Source of the DNA: CALJXB01 sp965225935
GTDB lineage: Bacteria; Pseudomonadota; Alphaproteobacteria; Kiloniellales; JAKSDN01
Direction: 5' to 3'
Assembly: GCA_965225935.1 (NCBI GenBank)
Contig: CBDDCC010000011.1
Location: 186,001 to 250,000, forward strand
DNA length: 64,000 nucleotides
Shown here: one piece after another, positions 8,383 to 16,844 of the stretch
Layout of the letters: the number at the start of each line of letters is the position of its first letter
Numbering within the stretch: the first letter of the stretch is position 1
The notes under the pieces: model-generated
What the model was told of the DNA's origin: nothing
The model's input: the letters and a program-made list of their open reading frames with translations, nothing else
Databases searched by the model: none
Made by a program: the position numbers and the translations under genes

Positions 8383-9108
8383 ATGCGCCTGAGCGACTTC
8401 ACCACCCTGACCTTCGACTGCTACGGCACGCTGATCGATTGGGAGAGCGGCATCTGGGCGGCGCTGCAGCCGCTGCTCGCGAACGATACCTCGGGCTTGG
8501 ACCGCGACCGGGCACTGGAGGGATTCGCGGAGAGGGAGTCGGCGCAGGAAAAGGCCACACCCGGCCTCATCTATCCGGAGCTGCTGGCGGCCGTGCACCG
8601 GCAGCTCGCCGGCGACTGGGGCCTGGAGACCACGGAGGACATGGATGTCCGTTTCGGCGCCTCGGTGCCCGACTGGCCGGCCTTTCCGGACTCGGTCGAG
8701 GCGCTCACTTACCTGAAGGCGCATTACAAGCTGGTCATCCTCTCCAACGTGCACCGCGCCGGCTTCGCCGCCAGCAACCGGCGCCTCGAGGTCGCCTTCG
8801 ACGCTGTCTACACGGCCGAGGACATCGGCTCCTACAAGCCGGCGGCGGCCAACTTCGAGTACTTGCTGGCGCACCTGAAGGACGATCTGGGCGTCGAGCC
8901 GGGCCAGGTGCTGCACACGGCCCAGAGCCTGTTCCACGACCATGCCCCCGCCAAGGGCTTCGGCCTGGCGACCGCCTGGATCGACCGCCGCAAGGACCAG
9001 GCGGGCTGGGGCGCCACCCTGCCGCCGCCCGGCGAGATCATCACCGACTTCCACTTCGCCAGCATGGCCGAGATGGCGGCGGCGCACCAGGCCGAAACCG
9101 GCGGCTGA
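8383..9108 (+). CDS. HAD-superfamily hydrolase, haloacid dehalogenase type II-like
   Basis: The protein (241 residues) shows HAD motif I as TFDCYGTLIDWESG, with Asp nucleophile at residue 12. Motif II is in VILSNVHRAGF, the motif III lysine is in EDIGSYKPAAANF, and the motif IV region is TAQSLFHDHAPAKGFGLATAWIDR. DCYGTLIDWE is characteristic of the L-2-haloacid dehalogenase branch, although many such proteins act on phosphate esters. I chose the ATG at 8383 behind CAGGAGAG; the longer frame from 8245 overlaps the AraC gene. Confidence 0.82.
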   Translation: MRLSDFTTLTFDCYGTLIDWESGIWAALQPLLANDTSGLDRDRALEGFAERESAQEKATPGLIYPELLAAVHRQLAGDWGLETTEDMDVRFGASVPDWPAFPDSVEALTYLKAHYKLVILSNVHRAGFAASNRRLEVAFDAVYTAEDIGSYKPAAANFEYLLAHLKDDLGVEPGQVLHTAQSLFHDHAPAKGFGLATAWIDRRKDQAGWGATLPPPGEIITDFHFASMAEMAAAHQAETGG

Positions 9109-9120
9109 GACCTCGGAGCC

Positions 9121-9393
9121 TCAGACGGGCGGCACCCGGCCGCGCACGGCAAAGGCCCGGGCGATCAGGGTGAAGGGCCCGTCGGGACGGTCGCCGAGAA
9201 GGCGCCGCCCGACTTCGGCTCTGACCGCCGCCCGGGCCTCGGGCGCGGGATCCTGGACGCGCGAGCCCGTGCCGCAGCCCAGGTCGAGATAGCGGCCAGG
9301 CTTGTCTATCCCGCAGAAGTCGAGGAACGGCGGGGCGAGCCGCGCGCTCCAGCGCCCCATGTAGAGGTCGTAGCCGTCCGGGTTCCGGTACAT
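9121..9393 (-). pseudogene. Methyltransferase with large internal deletion
   Basis: The 90-residue frame begins like a complete class I methyltransferase (YRNPDGYDLYMGRWSARLAP, then the SAM motif LDLGCGTGS). Immediately after GTGS it jumps to what looks like the extreme C-terminus of the same family (DPAPEARAAVRAEVGRRLL, GDRPDGPFTLIARAFAVRG). About 150-180 central residues are missing without loss of frame. The product could not bind SAM normally or hold an acceptor site, so I call it a decayed gene. It lies between the dehalogenase and spoVR. Confidence 0.65.
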
Positions 9394-9468
9394 GGGGAGC
9401 GAGGCCGTCGCCGTTGGCTCGGGCCGGCAGTCTCTTCCCTCGCGGGGCAGAGGCAACAAGCGGGATGC

Positions 9469-11040
9469 TCAGGCGGCCTTGTCGCTGCTTGCCGTCTGGG
9501 CCGTGCTGGTCTCGTAGACCGTCTCGCCGGTCTCGGCGTCGACGCCGGCCAGGCTGACCTCGTAGCCCCAGAGGACGCGCAGGTGCTTCAGCACCTCGTC
9601 GCGGGTCTTCTCGGCGAGCGGAATGCCGTCGCGCACCAGGTGCTCTAGGCGCAGCTCCCGGTCGCCGCGCAGGTCAACGTCGACGATCTGGATGTTGGGC
9701 TCGATGATGCCGACGTCATAGTTGCGCGCCAGGATGCACCGCACCCGGTCGTAGCCGCGCTCGTCGTGGATGGCGGCCACCGTGTAGTGCGGCTCCTTCT
9801 CCTTGTCGTCGAGCACGAAGAGGCGCATCTGGCGGATCAGGCGCGGGCTCAGGTACTGCTTGATGAAGGACTCGTCCCGGTAGTTGGCCCAGGCGTCCTT
9901 CAGCACGCTGCGCCAGTCGCCGCAACCGGCGATCTCCGGGAACCAGTCCCGGTCCTCCTCGCCCGGATCCTCGCAGATGCGCCTGATGTCGCACATCATG
10001 TTGAAGCCCAGCGCATAGGGATTGAGGCCGCGGTAGCGCGGGTCGTCGAACTCGGGCTGCATGACCACGTTGGAGTGGTGGTGCAGGACCTCGAGCAGCA
10101 CGCCCTCGGGCAGCCGGCCCTGGTCGTAGAGCGCGTTCAAGATGTAGTGGTGGACGAAGGTGGCGCAGCCCTCGTTCATCACCTTGGTCTGCTTCTGCGG
10201 ATAGAAGTACTGGGCCAGGTTGCGCACGATCCTGAGGATCTCCCGCTGCCAGGTCTCCAGCGTCGGGCTGTTCTTCTCGATGAAGTAGAGCAGGTTCTCT
10301 TCCGGCAGGTTGAGCCGCTTCTTGCGCTCGGCGTACTCCCGCTCGGCCTCGTTCGCCTCTTCCTCGGTCTGGGGCTGGGGGATGGTGCGCCAGAGGTCGT
10401 TGAAGGTGCGCTCCTCGTGCTCGCGCCGTTCGCGCTCGCGCTCCTCCTGCTTGCTGAGCGTCCATTTCTGGTTGCGCCGGTAGCGGAACACGCCGTGGTC
10501 CATGACCGCGTGGGCGGCGTCCAGCATCTCCTCCACCGCCTCGGTGCCGTGGCGCTCGTCGCACTTGGCGATGTAGCGCTTGGCGAATTCCAGGTAGTCG
10601 AGGATGGCCTCGGCGTCGGTCCACTGCTGGAACAGGTAGTTGTTCTTGAAGAAGTGGTTGTGGCCGAAGGCCGCGTGCGCCATCACCAGGGCCTGCATGG
10701 CCATGGTGTTCTCTTCCATGTTGTAGCTGATGCAGGGGTTCGAGTTGATCACCAGCTCGTAGGCCAGCCCCATGAAGCCCTTGCGGTAGAGCTGCTCCTC
10801 GCGCACGAAATGCTTGCCGAAGGACCAGTGCTGGTACATGAGCGGCATGCCGATGGAGGCATAGGCGTCCAGCATCTGCTCCGAGGAGATGATCTCGACT
10901 TGGTTGGGATAGACCTCGAGGCCCAGGTCCTCCAGCGCCACCTGCTCGATGGCGTCGAAGGTGCGCTGCATGCTGTCGAAGGTCCACTCGGAGCCTTCGA
11001 AGAGGTAGTCGGGGGCTTTCGCTTTCGCCTTCTTCGCCAT
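9469..11040 (-). CDS. SpoVR family protein
   Basis: The 523-residue protein matches SpoVR/YcgB over its full length. Recognisable blocks include YPNQVEIISSEQMLDAYAS, MPLMYQHWSFGKHF, ELVINSNPCISYNMEEN, MAHAAFGHNHFFKNNYLF and the C-terminal ANIQIVDVDLRGDRELRL-type segment. In non-sporulating proteobacteria it is encoded with PrkA (YeaG) and YeaH in a stress/starvation module; the biochemical activity is unknown. A basic Lys/Ala-rich leader precedes the domain. It is the last gene of the minus-strand triad, 14 bp after the DUF444 gene. Confidence 0.92.
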   Translation of the reverse strand: MAKKAKAKAPDYLFEGSEWTFDSMQRTFDAIEQVALEDLGLEVYPNQVEIISSEQMLDAYASIGMPLMYQHWSFGKHFVREEQLYRKGFMGLAYELVINSNPCISYNMEENTMAMQALVMAHAAFGHNHFFKNNYLFQQWTDAEAILDYLEFAKRYIAKCDERHGTEAVEEMLDAAHAVMDHGVFRYRRNQKWTLSKQEERERERREHEERTFNDLWRTIPQPQTEEEANEAEREYAERKKRLNLPEENLLYFIEKNSPTLETWQREILRIVRNLAQYFYPQKQTKVMNEGCATFVHHYILNALYDQGRLPEGVLLEVLHHHSNVVMQPEFDDPRYRGLNPYALGFNMMCDIRRICEDPGEEDRDWFPEIAGCGDWRSVLKDAWANYRDESFIKQYLSPRLIRQMRLFVLDDKEKEPHYTVAAIHDERGYDRVRCILARNYDVGIIEPNIQIVDVDLRGDRELRLEHLVRDGIPLAEKTRDEVLKHLRVLWGYEVSLAGVDAETGETVYETSTAQTASSDKAA

Positions 11041-11054
11041 GCCTCGTGCGCTCC

Positions 11055-12392
11055 TCAGCCGACCTTGCGGACGGCGGCGAGGGGATCCTTCGGCTGCTTG
11101 GCGAAGAGCTCGCGGAACACCGGGTAGATGTCCGAGGGCCGGCCGATGCGCTTCATCTGGAAGTTCTTCCAGTCGTGGGTGACCTTGCGGTAGGCCTGCC
11201 AGAGGCGGGTGCCGCTGTCCTCGTCCTGGAAGATGTCCATCTCCCGCTCGTCCAGGATCTCGACGTAGGCGTAGTACTGGCAGAGCGGCATGATCTCGTT
11301 GCCGAGCAGCGCGACGCAGCGTTCGGAGTCGTTCGGGAAGTTGTCGCCGTCGGAGGCTTGCGCTGCGTAGATGTTCCAGTCGCGGGTCGGATAGCGCTCG
11401 AGCACCACCTCCAGCATCTTGTCGAGGGCGGAGCTGACCACCGTGCCGCCGGTCTCGCGGCTGTAGAAGAAGGTCTCCTCGTCCACCTCCTGGGCCTCGT
11501 GTGTGTGGCGGATGAAGACGATGTCGATCTTCTCGTAGCGGCGCTTCAGGAAGAGGTGGAGCATGACGAAGAAGCGCTTCGCCAGGTCCTTCTCGCGCTG
11601 GCCCATGGAGCCGGAGACGTCCATCAGGCAGAGCATGACGGCGTTGGTGTTGGGCTCGGGCTGGCTTTCGAAGCGGTTGTAGCGGATGTCGAAGGGGTCG
11701 ATGTAGGGGATCGCCTTACGCCGGCGGTTGAGCTCCTCCATCTTCTCCCAGAGCGCCTTGAGGCGCGCCACGTCCTCGACCTCGAGACCGCTGCGCGCGC
11801 TCATGTCGGCGATCTCCTGCTCGATGGCCTCGATCGCCGCCCGCTTGGGGCGCTTCAGCGCGATCCGTCGCCCGAAGGAATTACGCATGGTGCGCGACAT
11901 GTTGATGTTGATGGCGGTGCCGGTGACCGCGTAGCCGGCGCGCCGCGGCTTGAAGGCCTGCACTTCCTTGAGGCTGGTCTTGACCAGGTCCGGCAGCTCC
12001 AGGTCCTCGAAGAAGAGGTCGAGGAACTCCTCGCGCGACAGCACGAACTGGAACTCGTCCTCGCCCTCGCCGCTGTCCGAGGCCTGCTTGCCCTGGCCGT
12101 CGCCGCCGCCGCCCTTGGGCTTCTCGATGCGGTCGCCGGCGACGAACTCCTTGTTGCCGGTGAAGACCTGTTCCCGGTTGCCGCCGCTGCGCGCGTGATG
12201 GAAGCGCGGCTCGCCGATGCCCTTGGTGGGGATGGAGATGGTCTGCCCGCCGTCCACATCGGTGATGCTGCGGTCCTTCAAGGACTGGTTGACGACCTCT
12301 TTGATCTGCGCCCGGGCGCGCCTCAGGAAGCGCTGTCGGTTGCCGAGGGATTTGTCCTTGGGGTTGAGCCGCCGGTCTATGAAGTTGGGCAT
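11055..12392 (-). CDS. YeaH/YhbH family protein (DUF444, VWA-like)
   Basis: The 445-residue protein opens with the DUF444 signature FIDRRLNPKDKSLGNRQRFLRR. It contains a VWA-type MIDAS motif DVSGSMG about two thirds along and ends with a conserved EDSGTRLWQAYRKV block. Residues about 90-115 form a Gly-rich acidic linker. YeaH-type proteins are partners of the PrkA kinase in stress response; the molecular role is not established. It lies between prkA (48 bp) and spoVR (14 bp) on the same strand. Confidence 0.9.
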   Translation of the reverse strand: MPNFIDRRLNPKDKSLGNRQRFLRRARAQIKEVVNQSLKDRSITDVDGGQTISIPTKGIGEPRFHHARSGGNREQVFTGNKEFVAGDRIEKPKGGGGDGQGKQASDSGEGEDEFQFVLSREEFLDLFFEDLELPDLVKTSLKEVQAFKPRRAGYAVTGTAININMSRTMRNSFGRRIALKRPKRAAIEAIEQEIADMSARSGLEVEDVARLKALWEKMEELNRRRKAIPYIDPFDIRYNRFESQPEPNTNAVMLCLMDVSGSMGQREKDLAKRFFVMLHLFLKRRYEKIDIVFIRHTHEAQEVDEETFFYSRETGGTVVSSALDKMLEVVLERYPTRDWNIYAAQASDGDNFPNDSERCVALLGNEIMPLCQYYAYVEILDEREMDIFQDEDSGTRLWQAYRKVTHDWKNFQMKRIGRPSDIYPVFRELFAKQPKDPLAAVRKVG

Positions 12393-12440
12393 GTCGCCAG
12401 CACAGCGCGGTTTTTAGGCGCGTCCGTCAGGTTGCGGCCG

Positions 12441-14390
12441 TTATCCGGCCTTGTTGACCCGCATGTACCACTCGACCAGCCGGCGCACCTGGCGTTCGGT
12501 GTAGCCGCGGTCGGCCATCCGGTGCACGAACTCTTTGTGCTGCTTGTCGGTCGAGCTGTCCTTCTTGGTGCCGAAGCTGATCACCGGCAGCAGATCCTCG
12601 ACCTGGCTGAACATGCGCTTTTCGATCACCTCGCGCAGCTTCTCGTAGCTAGTCCAGGAGGGGTTGTTGCCGCCGTAGTTCGCACGGGCCCTGAGGGCGA
12701 ACTTCACCACCTCGTTGCGGAAATCCTTGGGGTTGGCGATGCCGGCCGGCTTCTCGATCTTGGAGAGCTCGGCGTCCAGGATCTCGCGGTTGAAGACCTG
12801 GCCGGTGTCCGGGTCCTTGTAGTCCTGCTCCTCGATCCAAGCGTCCGCGTAGGAGATGTAGCGGTCGAAGAGGTTCTGGCCGTACTCGGAATAGGACTCG
12901 AGATAGGCCTTCTGGATTTCGTGGCCGATGAACTCGGCGTAGCGCGGCGCCAGCTCTGACTTGATGAACTCCAGGTAGCTGTTCTCGATGTCCTCGGGGA
13001 ACTGCTCGCGCTTGACGGCCTGCTCCAGGATGTACATGAGGTGCACCGGATCGGCCGCCACCTCCTCGGTGTCGTAGTTGAAGGTCTCGGAGAGCACCTT
13101 GAAGGCAAAGCGCGTGGAGACGCCGTTCATGCCTTCGTCCACGCCGCCGGCGTCGCGGTATTCCTGCACCGACTTGGCCTTGGGATCGACGTCCTTCAGG
13201 TTCTCGCCGTCGTAGATGCGCATCTTGGAATAGATGTTGGAGTTCTCGTGCTCGCGCAGGCGGCTGGCGACGCTGAAGCGGCTCAGGACCTCGAGCACCT
13301 CGGGCGCGCAGGAGGCTTCGCCCAGCTCGCTCTCGCTCAAGAGCTTGTCGTAGATCCTCTTCTCCTCCGAGACGCGCAGGCAGTAGGGCACCTTGACCAC
13401 CGAGATGCGGTCGAGGAAGGCCTCGTTGTTCTTGTTGTTCTTGAACTGCTGCCATTCCGCCTCGTTGGAGTGGGCCAGGATCACGCCCTGGAAGGGGAAG
13501 GCGCCGAAGTTCTCGGTGCCCAGGTAGTTGCCTTCCTGGGTGGCCGTCAGCAGGGGATGTAGCACCTTGATGGGCGCCTTGAACATCTCGACGAACTCGA
13601 GCAGGCCCTGGGTCGTGCGGTTGAGGCCGCCGGAGTAGCTGTAGGCGTCGGGGTCGTGCTGGCTGTAGTGCTCCAGCTTGCGGATGTCGACCTTGCCGAC
13701 GAGGGAGGAGATGTCCTGGTTGTTCTCGTCGCCGGGCTCGGTCTTGGCGATGGCGACCTGGCGCAGCTTCGAGGGAATGACGCGCACCACCGAGAACTTG
13801 GAGATGTCGCCGCCGTACTCGTCGAGGCGCTTGGTGGCCCAGGGCGAGATGAGGCCGGTGAGACGCCGGCGCGCGACGCCGTACTTCTCTTCCAGCAGGT
13901 CGCCCATGCGATCCGGCGCGAACAGGCCGAGCGGCGATTCGAACACCGGGCTGATCTCGTCCCCGGCCTTCAGCACGTAGATCGGATTGTGCTCCATCAG
14001 CTGCTTCAGGCGCTCGGCGAGGGAGGACTTGCCGCCGCCCACGGGCCCCAGCAGGTAGAGGATCTGCTTGCGCTCCTCGAGGCCCTGGGCCGCGTAGCGG
14101 AAGTAGCCCACGATGCGCTCGATCGTGTCCTCCATGCCGAAGAAGTCGCTGAAGGAGGGATAGATCTTGATGGTGCGGTTGAGGAAGATACGGCCCAGGC
14201 GCTCGTCCTTGGCGGTATCGATCATCTCGGGCTCGCCGATGGCCGCAATCATGCGCTCGGCCGCCGTGGCGTAGCTCGACGGATCTTCTCTGCAAGCAAG
14301 GAGATAGTCTTGCAGGCTCATCTCCTCCTGCCTCTCTCGCTCGTAGATTTCCGAGAAGATGTCGAAGACTTCGGCGGTCTGTGCGGTCAT
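12441..14390 (-). CDS. PrkA-family serine protein kinase (YeaG-like)
   Basis: The 649-residue protein contains an N-terminal AAA-type PrkA domain with Walker A GPVGGGKSSLAERL. A central segment includes LLTATQEGNYLGTENFGAFPFQGVILAHSNEAEW, and a C-terminal kinase-like domain ends in VRRLVEWYMRVNKAG. I chose the ATG at 14390, which is preceded by GAGAGG, instead of the frame start at 14426. It is the first gene of the PrkA-DUF444-SpoVR operon. In E. coli the equivalent yeaGH genes respond to nitrogen starvation and stationary phase. I looked for a sigma-54 site upstream and did not find a convincing one. Confidence 0.92.
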   Translation of the reverse strand: MTAQTAEVFDIFSEIYERERQEEMSLQDYLLACREDPSSYATAAERMIAAIGEPEMIDTAKDERLGRIFLNRTIKIYPSFSDFFGMEDTIERIVGYFRYAAQGLEERKQILYLLGPVGGGKSSLAERLKQLMEHNPIYVLKAGDEISPVFESPLGLFAPDRMGDLLEEKYGVARRRLTGLISPWATKRLDEYGGDISKFSVVRVIPSKLRQVAIAKTEPGDENNQDISSLVGKVDIRKLEHYSQHDPDAYSYSGGLNRTTQGLLEFVEMFKAPIKVLHPLLTATQEGNYLGTENFGAFPFQGVILAHSNEAEWQQFKNNKNNEAFLDRISVVKVPYCLRVSEEKRIYDKLLSESELGEASCAPEVLEVLSRFSVASRLREHENSNIYSKMRIYDGENLKDVDPKAKSVQEYRDAGGVDEGMNGVSTRFAFKVLSETFNYDTEEVAADPVHLMYILEQAVKREQFPEDIENSYLEFIKSELAPRYAEFIGHEIQKAYLESYSEYGQNLFDRYISYADAWIEEQDYKDPDTGQVFNREILDAELSKIEKPAGIANPKDFRNEVVKFALRARANYGGNNPSWTSYEKLREVIEKRMFSQVEDLLPVISFGTKKDSSTDKQHKEFVHRMADRGYTERQVRRLVEWYMRVNKAG

Positions 14391-14876
14391 GGCTGCCTCT
14401 CGTGCAAGCGTGGGACAAACCGGCACCGAGGGTGAACGAACAAGGTTAACAAGAGTTTAAATTTTCCTGCTTTGAGGCTGTGCGAAGGCACGCTCGGCTT
14501 CCTCGTCCGTTAATGAATCGCCGGTCCGCGGCGGGGGTCCCGGTGCGCCTATCGCGCTTCCATTGGTGGGCATCCCGACAAACAGATACGCACGGCCAAA
14601 GCGCTTCCGCCATCGCCCCGGTGCCTTTTCAAGGGATTGTGACGGCGGCCCGTTTCCCGCCGTGCCAATGCCACATTCTCGCCCCATTTGGTTTCGCTCC
14701 CGGTCCAGGCCGGCGGCGGGCCGGCTCCAACGGGTCGGATGGATTGGGCCGCTGGCGCTTGGTCTGCTACCGCTTGCGGGGCCCGCACCCGGACTCCGGC
14801 GGGCGCGCTCGCAGACATCGCAGGGCATGCCGGCGGCACTCCCGGTGAATCGGCCGTTCAGAGCTAAACCCTTCAC
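14391..14876. other. Intergenic region between divergent prkA and the TetR-Rieske gene
   Basis: About 490 bp carries only short frames on both strands, none resembling a known protein. The stretch next to prkA (14430-14465) is AT-rich with two CTTGTT-type hexamers on the minus strand and probably holds the prkA promoter. The remaining sequence is GC-rich and featureless to my eye. Confidence 0.45.
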
Positions 14877-14905
14877 TTGACAAGTATTAAATGATCATTT
14901 AGAGT
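14877..14905 (+). promoter_or_regulatory. Sigma-70-like promoter with embedded palindromic operator
   Basis: A consensus TTGACA (14877-14882) is followed after 17 bp by TAGAGT (14900-14905). The spacer holds the perfect 14-bp palindrome TAAATGATCATTTA (14888-14901), which overlaps the -10 box. A related half-site TATATGATGATTTA follows at 14911-14924. This is the layout expected for a TetR-type autorepressor acting on the fused gene that begins at 14955. Confidence 0.6.
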
Positions 14906-14954
14906 TTTGCTATATGATGATTTAGTCCCCGATAGAAGGTGAAGGAGGCCCCCC

Positions 14955-16826
14955 ATGCAGCTCGACAAGGCCCAGGCGGCGCAGACGGCTCAGGCAGCCC
15001 AGGGTGCGACCGCGGCGCGGCGCGGGCAGCTCATCGAGGCGGCTGTCGCGGCGATCGCCGAGCACGGGCTGTCGCAAGTAACCCTGGCCAAGGTGGCCGC
15101 GGGCGCCGGGCTGACGGCAGCCTCGGTCAACTTCCACTTCAACAGCAAGGAGGCCCTGCTGCTGGCCACCCTCGGGCAGCTGGCCGAGGAATACGAGGCG
15201 GCCGTGCGCACCGCAGTGGCGGCGGGCGAGGAGGATCCGGCCGCCGGCCTCGTCGCCCTGGTCGACGCCATGCTGGACCCCGGCCTCTCGGACCCGGCAA
15301 AGGTCTCGGTCTGGTACGCCTTCATCTCCGAGTCCCGCGCCCGGCAGGACTACCAGCGGGTCTGCGGCGAGCTCGACCGGGCCTATTCGGCGAGCGTCTA
15401 CGGCCTCTTTGCGCGGCTCTTCGCCGAAGAGTCCGGGCGGCTGGTCGACAGCGACGCGCTGGCCTGCGGTTTCGTCGGACTGCTGGAAAGCCTGTGGCAG
15501 GAGATCCTCTTCGAGGCCGAGGCCTACGACCGGGCCGCCGCGCGGCGGCGCTGCCTCGCCTATCTCGCCAGCATCTGTCCCGGGCGTTTCGAGATGCCCG
15601 AACCGGGCGCGCGGAAAGCGGTGACCGAGGCGCCGGCCAACGCCAACGATCCGGCAGTCCGGGCGCCGGCCGTCACGCTGCCCGCCTGGACCTATCACAA
15701 CGACGAATTCTTCGCCCTGGAGCGCGAGGAGGTCTTCCTGCCCTCCTGGCAGATCGTCTGCCACCTGAACGACCTGCCCGAGACCGGCGACTACATGACC
15801 TTCGAGCTGCTGGGCGAGCGCGCCTTCGTGATCCGCGGCAAGGATGGGGAAGTGCGCGCCTTCCACAACGTCTGCCGCCACCGGGCCCATGCCGTGGTCA
15901 CGGGCGAGCAGGGGACCTGCAAGCGGGCGATCTCCTGCCCCTACCACGGCTGGACCTACGAGCTCGACGGCCGCTTGAAAGGCGTGCCGGCGGCCGAGAC
16001 CTTCGCGCCCTTCGACCACGGCGACTACGGACTCAAAACCCTCGACATGGAGGTCTTCCTGGGCTTCGTCTTCGTGCGCTTCCGCCCCGAGGGCCCGAGC
16101 GTGGCCGAGCGCCTCGCCCCCTACCGGGAGGAACTTGCCCACTACGGCTTCGAGGACATGGTGCCGATCGACGAGATGTGGAGCGAGCGGGTCGCGGTCG
16201 ACTGGAAGAACGCGATGGACAACTACCTGGAGGACTATCACTTCCCGACCGGGCACCCGGGCCTCTCGGCTCTGATGGAGCGCGACTACGACCGGGAGGT
16301 CTCGCCGACCGGCGCCTCGCGCCTCAGCCACCGCATGAAGGAGTCGCCCCAGCGCTTCTGGAGCGTGCGTGCCTATCAGAAGCTGCTGCCCGACTGCGCG
16401 CACCTGCCGGAGGACCTGCGCCGGCGCTGGACCTACGTCACCCTCTTTCCGTCGAACAACTTCGACATCTATCCGGAGAAGATGGACTTCTTCCAGATGC
16501 TGCCGGCGGGACCGGGCGAGACCATCCTGCGCGGGCGCAGCTACGGGCGTCCCGACGCCGGGCGCGCGGCGCGCGCGGCCCGTTATCTCAGCAGCCGCAT
16601 CAATTGGCGGGTCCAGGACGAGGACAACGACCTCACCCTGTCGGTGCAGGCGGGCCTGCGCTCCGGCGCCTACGAGGTTGGCCTCCTCTCCGACAAGGAA
16701 GTGGTGCTGAAGGGCTTCCAGGACTGGGTGCGCGAGAAGCTGCCGGTAACGCGGGAGCGCACGGCTCCGCCCGCCGGCCGGATCAAGGCCCGCAACCGGG
16801 AGCTCGCCAAGGAGGCCGCCAACTAG
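14955..16826 (+). CDS. TetR-family repressor fused to a Rieske non-heme iron oxygenase alpha subunit
   Basis: One uninterrupted 623-codon frame encodes two proteins that are normally separate. Residues about 22-212 are a BetI-like TetR regulator (helix-turn-helix ending GLTAASVNFHFNSKEALL). Residues about 240-610 are a ring-hydroxylating/betaine-demethylating type oxygenase. The Rieske ligands are Cys307, His309, Cys328 and His331; the mononuclear iron site includes His429 and His434 in EDYHFPTGH. A short Ala/Pro linker joins them. An in-frame GTG at 15621 (residue 223), behind GCGGAAAGC, could start the oxygenase alone. AAGGAGG precedes the first ATG. The oxygenase resembles GbcA/stachydrine demethylase type enzymes, so an N-methylated substrate is plausible; reductase partner genes are not seen nearby. 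Confidence 0.88.
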   Translation: MQLDKAQAAQTAQAAQGATAARRGQLIEAAVAAIAEHGLSQVTLAKVAAGAGLTAASVNFHFNSKEALLLATLGQLAEEYEAAVRTAVAAGEEDPAAGLVALVDAMLDPGLSDPAKVSVWYAFISESRARQDYQRVCGELDRAYSASVYGLFARLFAEESGRLVDSDALACGFVGLLESLWQEILFEAEAYDRAAARRRCLAYLASICPGRFEMPEPGARKAVTEAPANANDPAVRAPAVTLPAWTYHNDEFFALEREEVFLPSWQIVCHLNDLPETGDYMTFELLGERAFVIRGKDGEVRAFHNVCRHRAHAVVTGEQGTCKRAISCPYHGWTYELDGRLKGVPAAETFAPFDHGDYGLKTLDMEVFLGFVFVRFRPEGPSVAERLAPYREELAHYGFEDMVPIDEMWSERVAVDWKNAMDNYLEDYHFPTGHPGLSALMERDYDREVSPTGASRLSHRMKESPQRFWSVRAYQKLLPDCAHLPEDLRRRWTYVTLFPSNNFDIYPEKMDFFQMLPAGPGETILRGRSYGRPDAGRAARAARYLSSRINWRVQDEDNDLTLSVQAGLRSGAYEVGLLSDKEVVLKGFQDWVREKLPVTRERTAPPAGRIKARNRELAKEAAN

Positions 16827-16844
16827 GACCCGAGGCCGAAGGGG

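Noticed and set aside
9766..11127. Long frames antisense to spoVR, DUF444, prkA, acyl-CoA and acnA genes
   Set aside because: High-GC DNA opens antisense frames; these have low-complexity Val/Leu/His/Arg content and no motifs, while the opposite strand encodes clear families.
14391..14480. Sigma-54 promoter for prkA
   Set aside because: No GG-N10-GC element with TGGCAC/TTGC character was visible on the minus strand.
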